The notes beneath the pieces were generated by a model. It had not been told where the DNA came from. It saw only the letters and a program-made list of their open reading frames with translations, and did no database searches. The position numbers and the translations under genes were made by a program. From assembly GCF_015710975.1 (NCBI RefSeq), contig NZ_CP049783.1, positions 3,701,501 to 3,765,500 on the forward strand: DNA of 64,000 nucleotides. Reading direction: 5' to 3'. Numbering within the stretch: the first letter of the stretch is position 1; each line of letters starts with the position of its first letter. Shown in pieces: positions 28,453 through 37,523 of this stretch. Origin of the DNA: Paenibacillus polymyxa. GTDB lineage: Bacteria; Bacillota; Bacilli; Paenibacillales; Paenibacillaceae.

Positions 28453-29572
28453 AAGACCTGACGGCGGAACTGCCGTCAAATGTAGTGGTTGCGGTATCGC
28501 CATGCAGACCACTAGCCCGGACCTTCCGGGATATATTCCGGAAAAATTATTAACTCGTGAACCGGTCATCTGTCAGCGTTGCTTCCGGATCAAAAACTAT
28601 AATGAAACCTCTTCGGTGACGGTAGATCAAGATGAATTCTTGAAGCTGCTTAGTCAGATTGGGGACAAGGATGCGCTCGTCATCCACATTGTAGATATTT
28701 TTGATTTTGAAGGTAGCTTGATTTCCGGCCTACAGCGTTTTGTAGGTTCGAATCCGGTTGTACTGGCAGTCAATAAGACTGATTTGTTGCCTAAGGTCAC
28801 AAACTGGAACAAGGTACGTAACTGGGTACAAAAGCAAGCGAAGGAGCAAGGGCTACGCACGGAAGAAATCGTACTGTGCTCTGCTAAAAAAAATCAGGGC
28901 TTTGACCGTCTGCTGGATGTGGTATCTGAACTGCGTGGTAACCGTGATGTATATGTAGTCGGAGCCACAAATGTGGGTAAATCCACGCTCATTAACCGCT
29001 TGATTCGTGATTATAGCGATATGGAGCAGGAACTCACAACATCCCGTTACCCAGGAACTACACTCGATATGGTGAATATTCCGCTCGACGACGGCAAGCA
29101 CATTATTGATACTCCGGGTATTGTGTACCCTTGGCGGTTCAGTGAAATTGTCTCCCGTCAGGACTTGAGTGCTATTATGCCGGACAAGCCGCTGAAGCCT
29201 GCTGCATATCAGCTTGATGCCGGACAAACATTGTTTTTCGGCGGTATGGCCCGATTTGATTTTGTAGACGGTCAGCACCAATCTTTTACCTGCTACATTA
29301 ACGGTGGTCTTAAAATACATCGCACGAAGCTGGAGCGAGCTGATCAGTTGTTCGCTGATCATGCCGGGGAGCTATTGTCTCCACCAACACGCGATCAATT
29401 GGCAGAGATGCCAGAATGGACCAGACATGAGTTCCGCGTTCCACGCAAATCTCCATCGGACATCTATATATCCGGTTTGGGATGGATTAGGGTGAATAGT
29501 GAGAACGGAGCTCTGGTAGCGGTTCATGCTCCTCGGGGAGTCCGTGTGCTTTTGCGGCCTGCGTTGATCTAA
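28445..29572 (+). CDS. yqeH: Ribosome biogenesis GTPase YqeH, 375 aa
   Basis: Start ATG 28445, after GAGGAGG; this site lies inside the end of yqeG. The N-terminal zinc finger (CSGCGIAMQT and CQRCF) is followed by a circularly permuted GTPase: G4 NKTDLLPK, G5 CSAKKN, then G1 GATNVGKSTLINRL, G2 region TTSRYPGTTLD and G3 DTPG. The C-terminal part is the usual RNA-binding segment. YqeH is needed for 30S (16S rRNA) maturation in B. subtilis. Confidence 0.97.
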   Translation: MTERPDGGTAVKCSGCGIAMQTTSPDLPGYIPEKLLTREPVICQRCFRIKNYNETSSVTVDQDEFLKLLSQIGDKDALVIHIVDIFDFEGSLISGLQRFVGSNPVVLAVNKTDLLPKVTNWNKVRNWVQKQAKEQGLRTEEIVLCSAKKNQGFDRLLDVVSELRGNRDVYVVGATNVGKSTLINRLIRDYSDMEQELTTSRYPGTTLDMVNIPLDDGKHIIDTPGIVYPWRFSEIVSRQDLSAIMPDKPLKPAAYQLDAGQTLFFGGMARFDFVDGQHQSFTCYINGGLKIHRTKLERADQLFADHAGELLSPPTRDQLAEMPEWTRHEFRVPRKSPSDIYISGLGWIRVNSENGALVAVHAPRGVRVLLRPALI

Positions 29573-29593
29573 CAATGCTGTAACCAAGCTATA

Positions 29594-29628
29594 GGGCGGC
29601 AAGGAACACATACGGGTTCCTGCCGCCA
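29594..29628 (+). promoter_or_regulatory. Intercistronic stem-loop yqeH-aroE
   Basis: GGCGGCAAGGAAC and GGGTTCCTGCCGCC pair as a strong hairpin. No T-run follows, so read-through into aroE or RNA processing is more likely than termination. Confidence 0.6.
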
Positions 29629-29677
29629 TTCATGTATTTGAGCGGCCTAATATTTTGCAATATGGGGGAGAGCAACG

Positions 29678-30547
29678 ATGAACAGCGGGGAGTCTGGAGC
29701 GACCGAACGAGATCTTGTACTATTGGGCGTATTGGGTGATCCGATCAAGCACTCCAAATCGCCTCTTATGCATAAAATAGCTTTACAGGCAGCGGGGATT
29801 GAGGGAGATTTTGTACCTCTTCATGTCACACCGGATCAGCTGGAGGATGCTGTGAAGGGGATTCGGGCTTTGCATTTCCGCGGAGTCAATGTGACGATTC
29901 CCCATAAGGTTGAAGTTATGAAATATCTGGATGAGATTGATGAAGGGGCCCGGCTCATCGGCGCTGTCAATACGATAGTGAATGACAATGGACGGCTCAA
30001 GGGCTATAATACGGACGGAATTGGCTATGTGCGTTCCCTTAAAGAAGAGACTTCTGTTGAGTTAAAGGGTGCAAGAATTGCTGTTCTAGGAGCCGGTGGG
30101 GCTGCTCGGGGCGTGATTCATGCTTTGTTGGAGGAGCGACCTGAATCGGTCATTATTCTGAACCGAACACGTGACAAAGCTGAACAACTGGCATTGGAGT
30201 GGACGACAGAAGCAATTCCAGTAATGGGCTATTCCAACGAGGAAGCCAAGAATGTACTCACGACAGTGGATGTATTGATTAATACAACCTCGGTGGGAAT
30301 GTCTCCTTTATCTGATGAGCTTCCACTGGAAACGAATCTGATTCCGCAGGGAATCATTGTGAGCGATTTGATCTACAACCCGCTGGAAACGAGGCTTTTA
30401 CGCGAAAGTCGTGAACAGCGTGGCTGCACTGTACATGGAGGTTTAGGCATGTTTGTGTACCAAGGGGCAGTGGCTTTTGAGTATTTTACGGGAGTGGCCC
30501 CTGCAGTAGACCAAATGAGAGCGGCTGTGCTGAGAAGCCTAACGTAA
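29678..30547 (+). CDS. aroE: Shikimate dehydrogenase, 289 aa
   Basis: ATG 29678 follows GGGGGAGAG. It reduces 3-dehydroshikimate with NADPH in aromatic amino acid synthesis. Substrate domain: KHSKSPLMHK and NVTIPHKVEV with the catalytic Lys; NTDGIGYVRSL carries the catalytic Asp. NADP domain: GAGGAARGVIHAL (Gly-rich loop, about residue 137) and NRTRDKAE. The C-terminus has the usual GLGMFVYQGAVAFEYFTG. Position within the yqeG-yqeM operon is conserved in Bacilli. Confidence 0.97.
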   Translation: MNSGESGATERDLVLLGVLGDPIKHSKSPLMHKIALQAAGIEGDFVPLHVTPDQLEDAVKGIRALHFRGVNVTIPHKVEVMKYLDEIDEGARLIGAVNTIVNDNGRLKGYNTDGIGYVRSLKEETSVELKGARIAVLGAGGAARGVIHALLEERPESVIILNRTRDKAEQLALEWTTEAIPVMGYSNEEAKNVLTTVDVLINTTSVGMSPLSDELPLETNLIPQGIIVSDLIYNPLETRLLRESREQRGCTVHGGLGMFVYQGAVAFEYFTGVAPAVDQMRAAVLRSLT

Positions 30548-30614
30548 GTCGGATATACATTAAAATTATGGAAATGCTGCATTGTATATGTGGCGACGAA
30601 GGGGTTAAATATAC

Positions 30615-30911
30615 ATGTTAACAGGTAAACAAAAAAGATATCTGCGCTCCATGGCGCATCATTTGGACCCAGTTTTTCAAGTAGGTAAAAACGGTACGAA
30701 TGAGCATCTTATGCGTCACATCAATGATGCGATTGAAAAGCGTGAGCTGATGAAAGTACAAATTTTGAACAACTGTTTAGACGACAAACATGAAATTGCG
30801 GAAGAACTGGCAGCAGAGACGGGTTCCGAGCTTGTACAGCTTATTGGGAGCACCATTATTTTGTACAAGGAATCTCGTGATCATAAGCAAATCGAGTTGC
30901 CTAGAGGATAA
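30615..30911 (+). CDS. yhbY: YhbY-type CRM RNA-binding protein (YqeI), 98 aa
   Basis: ATG 30615 has only a weak GAAGGGG upstream (about 11 nt). The whole protein is one CRM domain: LTGKQKRYLRSMAHHLDPVF at the start, the GKNGTNEHLM loop that contacts RNA, and a final GSTIILYKES. YhbY is associated with pre-50S particles in E. coli. It is followed 17 nt later by nadD, in the same order as B. subtilis yqeI-yqeJ. Confidence 0.95.
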   Translation: MLTGKQKRYLRSMAHHLDPVFQVGKNGTNEHLMRHINDAIEKRELMKVQILNNCLDDKHEIAEELAAETGSELVQLIGSTIILYKESRDHKQIELPRG

Positions 30912-30928
30912 TACGCGGGGAGAAAATT

Positions 30929-31518
30929 ATGAAAATCGGTATTATGGGTGGTACATTTGATCCCATTCATATTGGACATCTGCTGGCTGGAGAAGCGGCA
31001 AGAGATGCCTATGGGCTGGATCAAGTATGGTTTATGCCTTCTCATATTCCTCCGCACAAGCATCAAGCGGGGGCAAGCGGCAAGGAGCGTCTGGAGATGA
31101 CGAGTGAAGCGGTGGCGGGTCATCCTGCTTTTGAAGTGCTGGATATTGAAGTGCTTCGCGGGGGGTATCCTATACCATTGACACGATCAAGAAACTTCAG
31201 GAGCTGCATCCTGCTGTAGATTTTTATTTTATTATTGGTGCAGATATGGTGAACTACTTGCCTCATTGGCAGGGGATTGAGGAATTGGCGCAGCGGATTT
31301 GTTTTATTGGGGTGCGGCGACCGGGCTTCCAGCTTGCGCTGGATGAGTTGCCATATTATTTGCAGGACAAGGTACTGCTGGCGGATATGCCAGTGGTGGA
31401 CATTTCTTCGACGGATATACGAGAGCGTGTGGCAGAAGGCCGCACTATTCGTTATCTTGTGCCTGATCGTGTTCATGACTATATTACAAGGGGCGGTTTG
31501 TATGAAGTACAGCCGTGA
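30929..31518 (+). CDS. nadD: Nicotinate-nucleotide adenylyltransferase, frameshifted at 31160-31165
   Basis: ATG 30929 follows GGGGAGA. NadD joins nicotinate mononucleotide to AMP in NAD synthesis. The nucleotidyltransferase motif GGTFDPIHIGHL is at residues 7-18, and the C-terminal ATP-binding ISSTDIRERV is present in the second frame. The G6 run at 31160-31165 must be G7 for the frames to join (RGGVSYTIDTIKKLQELHP), giving 196 aa, a normal length. Because nadD is essential in most bacteria, a real frameshift is improbable. The gene overlaps yqeK. Confidence 0.93.
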
Positions 31519-32098
31519 GCAGCTAATGGAAGTCGTATCTGGCCAGATGCCTGAAAAACGCTGGAAGCACACGCTGGGTGTTATGCATACCTCTGTTGAG
31601 CTTGCGAAGCGTTATGGAGCAGACCCGGATAAGGCAGAACTGGCGGCTATTTTGCATGATGTAGCGAAATATTGGCCTGTTCAGCAGATGGAGGAAGTGA
31701 TTCGTAACTATCCCGAATGTGATCAGGCGCTATTGGAGCATGACAAGCAGCTCTGGCATTCAGAGGTAGGGTACTGCGTTGCGGCAAGAGATTACGGAGT
31801 GGATGATCCGGAAATAAGGAATGCGATCCGCTGGCATACGTCAGGCCGCGTAGGTATGAGCCTGCTGGATAAAGTCGTGTGTCTGGCTGATTACATCGAA
31901 CCGGGGCGGGATTTTCCCGGGGTTGAACATATCCGTAAACAGGCAAAGAAAAGTTTGGAGCAGGGCCTTATCGCTGGCTTTGATTCTACGATTTCATTGT
32001 TGCTGGAAAAGCAAAAGGTTATTTTTCCGCTGACGGTTTTGTCGCGCAATGACTTGATTCGACAGCTAAAACAGAAAAAAACGGAGGTTCATGAATGA
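31502..32098 (+). CDS. yqeK: HD-domain Ap4A hydrolase YqeK, 198 aa
   Basis: Start ATG 31502, overlapping the nadD stop by 17 nt in another frame; GGGGCGG lies 5-10 nt upstream. The HD fold is clear: HTLGVMHTSVELA (first His), AAILHDVAKYWP (HD pair), LWHSEVGY and a final Asp in ADYIEPGR. Homologues split diadenosine tetraphosphate symmetrically to ADP. The stop overlaps rsfS by 4 nt, so it belongs to the tight core of the operon. Confidence 0.95.
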   Translation: MKYSREQLMEVVSGQMPEKRWKHTLGVMHTSVELAKRYGADPDKAELAAILHDVAKYWPVQQMEEVIRNYPECDQALLEHDKQLWHSEVGYCVAARDYGVDDPEIRNAIRWHTSGRVGMSLLDKVVCLADYIEPGRDFPGVEHIRKQAKKSLEQGLIAGFDSTISLLLEKQKVIFPLTVLSRNDLIRQLKQKKTEVHE

Positions 32099-32442
32099 CC
32101 CTAACGAATGAGAAATTAATGCAAACGGCGGTTGAGGCCGCTAATGATAAAAAGGCAATGAATATTGTCGCACTGGATTTGCGTGGAGTATCGCTAGTTG
32201 CGGATTATTTTGTAATCTGTCACGGTAATTCGGATACACAAGTACAGGCGATTGTAACAGAAATTCGCAAACGCGCTCATGATGAAGGTGTAACCATCAA
32301 AGGAATCGAAGGAATGGATTCTGCTCGCTGGGTTCTAATGGATTTGGGAGATGTTGTAGTGCATGTCTTCCATCGCGACGAACGCGAATATTATAACATT
32401 GAACGGCTTTGGTCGGATGCTAAGGTTGTGGAGAAGGTATGA
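32095..32442 (+). CDS. rsfS: Ribosomal silencing factor RsfS, 115 aa
   Basis: ATG 32095 overlaps the yqeK stop (ATGA) after GGAGG. The RsfS/Iojap fold shows LDLRGVSLVADYFVI, GNSDTQVQAI and the signature WVLMDLGDVVVHVFHRDER. It binds ribosomal protein uL14 and blocks subunit joining in starvation. Stop overlaps the next start by 4 nt. Confidence 0.97.
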   Translation: MTLTNEKLMQTAVEAANDKKAMNIVALDLRGVSLVADYFVICHGNSDTQVQAIVTEIRKRAHDEGVTIKGIEGMDSARWVLMDLGDVVVHVFHRDEREYYNIERLWSDAKVVEKV

Positions 32443-33347
32443 GTTTGATCGCTGGTACTTATGTCACCATTATGGTGGATCGTGAGGTATCTCCTTTCGG
32501 CTACTTTCTTACCGTCGGTGAGCAGGATGTTCTGCTGCATTATACCGAGCTGACTCGTGAAATCGAGGTGGGTGAACGGCTGGAGGTATTTATCTTCCAT
32601 GATACAGAGGACCGTTTGGCTGCAACTATGAAAAAGCCGTTCTTGTCTCTGGGGGAAATGGCCAAGCTTGAGGTGGCCGATGTGCATCCGCGGTTGGGAT
32701 GCTTCCTGGAGATGGGATTGGGGCGCCAACTTTTGCTGCCGATTCGTGAGTTGCCAGAAAACCGTGATCTGCATCCTCGGGTGGGTGACTACGTGTATGC
32801 CATTATGGAGCATGACAAACAAGGCAGACTGCGAGCTAAGCTGGCAGGGGAGCAGGAACTGGCTCCATTGTGTTTCCATGCTCCTAGTTCGTGGCTTAAT
32901 ACATGGGTGCAGGCGACGGTGTACAAGCCGCTTCAGATGGGAACATTCGTCCTGGTGGACGGGGGTGTGCTTGGTTTTGGTGCAATAGGAATGATTCATT
33001 CGTCGGAACGTAACCGCATGCTTCGCTTGGGCGAGGAGGTTAAGGTACGGGTCACGCTTGTTCGTGAAGACGGTCGGGTCAATCTGGCGATGTCGCCACG
33101 CAAGGAAGTAGGCCGTGATGAGGATGCGGATCGGTTGATTGCATTTCTGAAGGAACGTCCGGGTGGCGGTATGCCATATTCTGACGCAACGCCGCCGGAT
33201 ATTATCAAGCAACGGTTTGGTATCAGTAAATCCGCCTTCAAGCGTGCGATGGGCAAGCTGATGAAGGAAGGGCTGGTTACACAAAAAGAAAACTGGACCT
33301 ACCTGGTGGAGAAGATGCCTAAACCGAAGGACGGGAATGGGGAATAA
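32439..33347 (+). CDS. cvfB: S1-like RNA-binding protein CvfB, 302 aa
   Basis: ATG 32439 overlaps the rsfS stop. Three S1-like OB domains are followed by a winged helix, the CvfB/YitL architecture. Landmarks: GYFLTVGEQDVLLHYTEL, FLEMGLGRQLLLPIREL, VLVDGGVLGFGAIGMIH, and the C-terminal FGISKSAFKRAMGKLMKEG wing that contacts RNA. CvfB proteins affect virulence or RNA metabolism in Firmicutes. Its placement between rsfS and the methyltransferase is an insertion relative to B. subtilis. Confidence 0.9.
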   Translation: MSLIAGTYVTIMVDREVSPFGYFLTVGEQDVLLHYTELTREIEVGERLEVFIFHDTEDRLAATMKKPFLSLGEMAKLEVADVHPRLGCFLEMGLGRQLLLPIRELPENRDLHPRVGDYVYAIMEHDKQGRLRAKLAGEQELAPLCFHAPSSWLNTWVQATVYKPLQMGTFVLVDGGVLGFGAIGMIHSSERNRMLRLGEEVKVRVTLVREDGRVNLAMSPRKEVGRDEDADRLIAFLKERPGGGMPYSDATPPDIIKQRFGISKSAFKRAMGKLMKEGLVTQKENWTYLVEKMPKPKDGNGE

Positions 33348-33349
33348 AG

Positions 33350-34123
33350 ATGGCTTCTTACCGCAAGTTTGCCTATGTGTATGATGAGCTAATGCAGGAC
33401 ATGCCGTACCCGGACTGGTTGCGCTTTGCACGGCAGGCTTGGGATCGATACGGTATGCCACATACAGTGGCCGAGCTGGGCTGCGGAACGGGCTCAATTA
33501 CGATTCCACTGGTTAACTCAGGCTTCGAGGTGGCTGGCATCGATTTGTCCTCTGACATGCTGGCAGTAGCCCGTCGCAAAATGGAAACTACTCCTCAAGG
33601 GCAGCGATTGTTTCGTGAGGGGAGCGTTCGCTGGATACAGCAGGATATGCGAGAATGGATTTTACCGGAGCCCGTGGATTCTGTCATTTCTTTTTGCGAT
33701 TGCCTGAATTATTTACTTGAGGAAGAAGATATCATTTCTACTTTTCGCAGAACGTATGCTGGTCTGAAGCCTGGTGGAACCTTTCTGTTTGATGTACATC
33801 ATCCCCAGACATTTTTGCGTTATGATGAAGAACAACCATTCGTACTGGATGAACGCTCTATTTCGTATATCTGGACATGCGCATTGGACACTCCCCGTTG
33901 TGAAATTGAGCATCATCTCAGTATCTTTGCGAAAGCAGAACATGAAGGACGCGATCTGTACCAGCGTTTTGAGGAAATTCATGTACAGCGTGCTTATGAT
34001 CCAGACTGGATGAAGGCAGAATTGTCCAAAGCGGGTTTTCGTGATGTGAAGGTATATGCAGATTTTGAATGGGTAGAAGCAGCAGATGACGCGGCGAGAC
34101 TTTTTTATGTCGCTGTAAAATAG
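33350..34123 (+). CDS. Class I SAM-dependent methyltransferase (YqeM-like), 257 aa
   Basis: ATG 33350 is 3 nt after cvfB. The SAM-binding motif I VAELGCGTGSITIPL is at about residues 40-54, followed by the acidic end of beta-2 (GIDLSSDML) and motif II near WILPEPVDSVISFCDCLNYL. The N-terminal YRKFAYVYDELM opening is typical of YqeM. The substrate is unknown. Last gene of the yqeG operon, closed by a terminator. Confidence 0.92.
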   Translation: MASYRKFAYVYDELMQDMPYPDWLRFARQAWDRYGMPHTVAELGCGTGSITIPLVNSGFEVAGIDLSSDMLAVARRKMETTPQGQRLFREGSVRWIQQDMREWILPEPVDSVISFCDCLNYLLEEEDIISTFRRTYAGLKPGGTFLFDVHHPQTFLRYDEEQPFVLDERSISYIWTCALDTPRCEIEHHLSIFAKAEHEGRDLYQRFEEIHVQRAYDPDWMKAELSKAGFRDVKVYADFEWVEAADDAARLFYVAVK

Positions 34124-34153
34124 CTAGGATTCATTGAGCTAATATAGAAAAAG

Positions 34154-34190
34154 AAAGACGCTTTTCATGAAGTCATGAAGGGCGTCTTTT
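34154..34190. terminator. Terminator between convergent units
   Basis: AAAGACGCTTTTCATGA and TCATGAAGGGCGTCTTT form a long stem with flanking A and T runs, serving the yqeG operon and the minus-strand gene at 34196. Confidence 0.92.
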
Positions 34191-34195
34191 TGCTC

Positions 34196-34585
34196 TCATA
34201 TATTCACTTTATAGTTCAGCTGAAGTTCATCACCCGGTACACCCCGAATGCCCCAATTCTGTTTCGGGGTTTCAAATATAGTAATTTCAAGATCCTGTGG
34301 AGAAATACCCAAAAGATCGTTAATTCTTTGAAATAACAGGTTGATGAGTTGCTTCTTAGCTTCTGTCGTTCTGCCTTCGAAGATACTGATTTCAATAATG
34401 GTGTATGCGTCGGAGCGACCATCTGCATATATAAAATCTTCATGATTCATAGGAAAAAAACGATGAAACCTCTTTTCTGGAGGATAATTGAACGCATCCA
34501 CCACGGCAGAGTGAATCACCTCTGAAAGTTGCTTTTTGATCGGATTTAGCTTTTCTTTTGTCCCGAAAATTTTAATCTGTGCCAT
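34196..34585 (-). CDS. Tautomerase-family protein, 129 aa
   Basis: Start ATG 34585 after AAAGGTGAG on the minus strand; an upstream GTG at 34597 overlaps that site. It resembles the Tautomerase_2 family: RFFPMNHEDF and ISIFEGRTTEAKKQLI are typical. In that superfamily the catalytic base is an N-terminal proline; here the residue after Met is Ala, so the usual Pro1 chemistry is missing and the activity is doubtful. It is a single gene squeezed between two core operons. Confidence 0.8.
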   Translation of the reverse strand: MAQIKIFGTKEKLNPIKKQLSEVIHSAVVDAFNYPPEKRFHRFFPMNHEDFIYADGRSDAYTIIEISIFEGRTTEAKKQLINLLFQRINDLLGISPQDLEITIFETPKQNWGIRGVPGDELQLNYKVNI

Positions 34586-34716
34586 GTCTCCACTCACCTT
34601 TCTTATCTCATCTCAACTTGAACCATTGCAACTTGGAGTTATTATAAAACATTCGTATTCATGTGTCATGGACAACTAGTATGAAGATGGCGCTTCGTAT
34701 CAAATGTAGTCCTTAT

Positions 34717-34745
34717 TTGACTTTTTTCGCGGTTTTCAATATAAT
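34717..34745 (+). promoter_or_regulatory. SigA promoter of leuS
   Basis: TTGACT (34717-34722), a 17-nt spacer and TATAAT (34740-34745). Transcription should start near 34752, just before the T-box leader. Confidence 0.85.
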
Positions 34746-34751
34746 AGTGCC

Positions 34752-35056
34752 ATTATTAACGGTTAAATAATCGCTGATGAGGAATAGTAGTTTTGTCTGG
34801 ACATGTAGAGAGCCGGCGGGTGGTGCAAGCCGGTTGACAGTGCAAAGCGAACTCGCCTCGGAGATATGCGTCCAACGCAGGAAAGCACCTATATAGGTGT
34901 CAGTGTCCTGTTATTAATACGCATCGGATCACCTCCGTTATCAGGTGCAAAGGGAGTAGAATGCGAAGAACGCTTTCTGCTAACTAGGGTGGTACCACGG
35001 GAATATAACCTCTCGTCCCTAGCGCTGACACGCTACGGGATGCAGAGGTTTTTTTG
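34752..35056 (+). ncRNA. T-box riboswitch (tRNA-Leu) of leuS
   Basis: A T-box leader precedes leuS. The T-box sequence AGGGTGGTACCACGG is at 34986-35000. Stem I lies at about 34795-34862, with a likely Leu specifier codon CTC at 34852-34854 in the GAACTCGCC loop. The terminator is CCTCTCGTCCCTAGCG (35009-35024) against CGCTACGGGATGCAGAGG (35031-35048), followed by TTTTTTT. Uncharged tRNA-Leu should pair with specifier and T-box, form the antiterminator and let leuS be transcribed. Confidence 0.95.
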
Positions 35057-35084
35057 TTGCATACCGTTTGAGGAGGAAAAGACA

Positions 35085-37523
35085 ATGACAGACACACAGC
35101 CGAAGCACGGCTATCAACCGCAAAGTATTGAACCAAAATGGCAGAAATATTGGGATGAGAACAAAACGTTCCGCACTGGGGAAGAACCGGGTAAACCGAA
35201 GTTTTATGCTTTGGATATGTTTCCGTATCCGTCTGGAGCTGGTCTGCATGTAGGCCACCCGGAGGGATATACAGCTACAGATATTGTTTCACGTTATAAA
35301 AGAATGCGTGGCTACAACGTACTGCATCCGATGGGTTGGGACGCCTTTGGTCTGCCTGCCGAACAGCATGCGCTGGATACAGGCGAGCACCCACGCGAAA
35401 TTACGGTGAAGAACGTAAATAACTTCCGCCGTCAAATCAAATCACTTGGCTTTTCATATGACTGGGATCGTGAAATCAGCACAACTGATCCTGATTATTA
35501 CAAATGGACACAGTGGATTTTCATCCAGCTGTACAAGCGTGGCCTCGCTTATGTAGCTGAAGTGCCCGTGAACTGGTGCCCAGCACTGGGAACGGTACTG
35601 GCGAATGAAGAAGTAATTGATGGTAAGAGTGAGCGTGGCGGCCATCCGGTTATCCGCAAACCCATGCGTCAATGGATGCTGAAAATTACGGAATACGCCG
35701 ATCGTTTGCTTGACGATCTGGAGGAACTGGACTGGTCCGAAAGCATTAAGGATATGCAGCGGAACTGGATTGGTAAGTCTACCGGGGCAGAGGTTCATTT
35801 TCCAATTGAAGGCTATGACGAACAACTCACAGTATTTACAACCCGTCCAGATACATTGTTCGGTGCAAGCTACTGTGTGCTGGCCCCAGAGCAGGAATTG
35901 GTGGATATGATCACTACACCTGAGCAAAAGGACGCTGTACAACAGTATCGTGAACAAGCTGCTCGGAAAAGTGACCTGGAGCGTACGGATCTGGCCAAAG
36001 ATAAAACAGGCGTATTCACAGGAGCTTATGCAGTAAATCCGGTGAACGGCGAAAAGCTGCCAATCTGGATTGCGGACTATGTACTGGCAGGCTACGGAAC
36101 AGGTGCAATTATGGCAGTACCGGGCCATGATGCACGTGACTGGGAATTTGCCAAGAAGTTCGGATTGAAAATCACTGAGGTCGTTCAAGGTGGAGACGTG
36201 GACAAAGAGCCATACACCGAGGATGGTCCGCATGTCAATTCAGGCCTGCTGAATGGACTGACCAATGAGGAAGCTATTCCGAAAATGATTGAATGGCTCG
36301 AAGCTGAGGGTAAGGGGCAGGGCAAAGTAACCTATCGTCTGCGTGACTGGCTGTTCAGCCGCCAACGCTATTGGGGCGAGCCGATTCCAGTAATTCATCT
36401 AGAAGATGGAACGATTAAAACAGTTCCTGAGGATCAACTGCCGCTCGTATTGCCAGAGATGGACAATATCAAGCCTTCAGGTACAGGTGAATCCCCACTG
36501 GCGAATGCGACAGATTGGGTAGAAACCGTTGATCCTGAAACAGGTATGAAAGCACGTCGCGAGACAAATACGATGCCGCAATGGGCAGGAAGCTGCTGGT
36601 ACTACCTGCGCTTTATTGATCCAAAAAATGATAAAGAGCTTGTGTCCAAAGAGAAACAGCGCGAATGGATGCCTGTTGACCTGTATATTGGCGGAGCGGA
36701 ACATGCGGTTCTTCACTTGCTGTATGCCCGTTTCTGGCACAAGGTGCTGTATGATATCGGCGTAGTGGAAACGAAAGAGCCTTTCTATAAGCTGGTCAAC
36801 CAGGGTATGATTCTAGGCAACAATAATGAAAAAATGAGTAAATCACGCGGTAATGTCATCAATCCAGATGATATTGTTAATACGTTTGGCGCCGATACGC
36901 TGCGTATTTATGAGATGTTTATGGGGCCGCTGGAAGCGACCAAGCCATGGAATGAGAATGGGGTAGAGGGAGCGCATCGTTTTCTGTCCCGCGTATGGCG
37001 CCTGTTTGTTTCCGAGGATGGTAGCCTGAACGAAAAAATTAAAAATGACGGCGGTAGCGACGAGTTCAAACGGACCTGGCATAAAACGCTGAAAAAGGTA
37101 ACCGAGGATCTGGATGCATTGCGTTTCAATACAGCGATCAGCCAGCTGATGATCTTCACCAATGATGCATACAAAGCAGACCTTCTGCCGCGTGCAGCGA
37201 TGGAAAACTTCGTGCAAATGCTGTCGCCGCTTGCACCGCATCTAGCCGAGGAACTGTGGCAGCTACTGGGACACAACGAGAGCATTACCTACGCGGCTTG
37301 GCCTGCCTATGATGAAGCATGGACGGTAGACGCTGAAGTGGAAATTGTCATTCAGATGAATGGTAAAATCGTACAGCGTGCAACGATTGCCAAAGATCTT
37401 GATGCCAAAGCGATGGAAACTTTTGCATTGTCGCTGGACAGCGTTCAGGAAGCACTGGCTGGTAAAACGGTTCGCAAGGTAATTGCTGTTCCGGGTAAGC
37501 TGGTTAATATTGTTGCCGGTTAA
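35085..37523 (+). CDS. leuS: Leucyl-tRNA synthetase, 812 aa
   Basis: Start ATG 35085 is 7-8 nt after GAGGAGG; the open frame extends upstream through the T-box leader and must not be read as coding. Class I synthetase: the HIGH-type motif is [12 protein letters not shown] (about residue 53), the editing CP1 domain contains [12 protein letters not shown], and the KMSKS motif is [10 protein letters not shown] (about residue 583). The C-terminal anticodon-binding part contains [10 protein letters not shown]. Length is normal for a Bacillus-type enzyme. The 3' end overlaps convergent comER by 20 nt. Confidence 0.98.
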   Translation: MTDTQPKHGYQPQSIEPKWQKYWDENKTFRTGEEPGKPKFYALDMFPYPSGAGLHVGHPEGYTATDIVSRYKRMRGYNVLHPMGWDAFGLPAEQHALDTGEHPREITVKNVNNFRRQIKSLGFSYDWDREISTTDPDYYKWTQWIFIQLYKRGLAYVAEVPVNWCPALGTVLANEEVIDGKSERGGHPVIRKPMRQWMLKITEYADRLLDDLEELDWSESIKDMQRNWIGKSTGAEVHFPIEGYDEQLTVFTTRPDTLFGASYCVLAPEQELVDMITTPEQKDAVQQYREQAARKSDLERTDLAKDKTGVFTGAYAVNPVNGEKLPIWIADYVLAGYGTGAIMAVPGHDARDWEFAKKFGLKITEVVQGGDVDKEPYTEDGPHVNSGLLNGLTNEEAIPKMIEWLEAEGKGQGKVTYRLRDWLFSRQRYWGEPIPVIHLEDGTIKTVPEDQLPLVLPEMDNIKPSGTGESPLANATDWVETVDPETGMKARRETNTMPQWAGSCWYYLRFIDPKNDKELVSKEKQREWMPVDLYIGGAEHAVLHLLYARFWHKVLYDIGVVETKEPFYKLVNQGMILGNNNEKMSKSRGNVINPDDIVNTFGADTLRIYEMFMGPLEATKPWNENGVEGAHRFLSRVWRLFVSEDGSLNEKIKNDGGSDEFKRTWHKTLKKVTEDLDALRFNTAISQLMIFTNDAYKADLLPRAAMENFVQMLSPLAPHLAEELWQLLGHNESITYAAWPAYDEAWTVDAEVEIVIQMNGKIVQRATIAKDLDAKAMETFALSLDSVQEALAGKTVRKVIAVPGKLVNIVAG

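Noticed and set aside
32391..33497. 368-aa antisense frame opposite cvfB and the methyltransferase
   Set aside because: It covers parts of three well-supported genes, has no binding site and an odd His/Pro-rich composition.
35454..36233. 259-aa antisense frame inside leuS
   Set aside because: Shadow of leuS, with Cys/His/Ile-rich composition typical of antisense frames.
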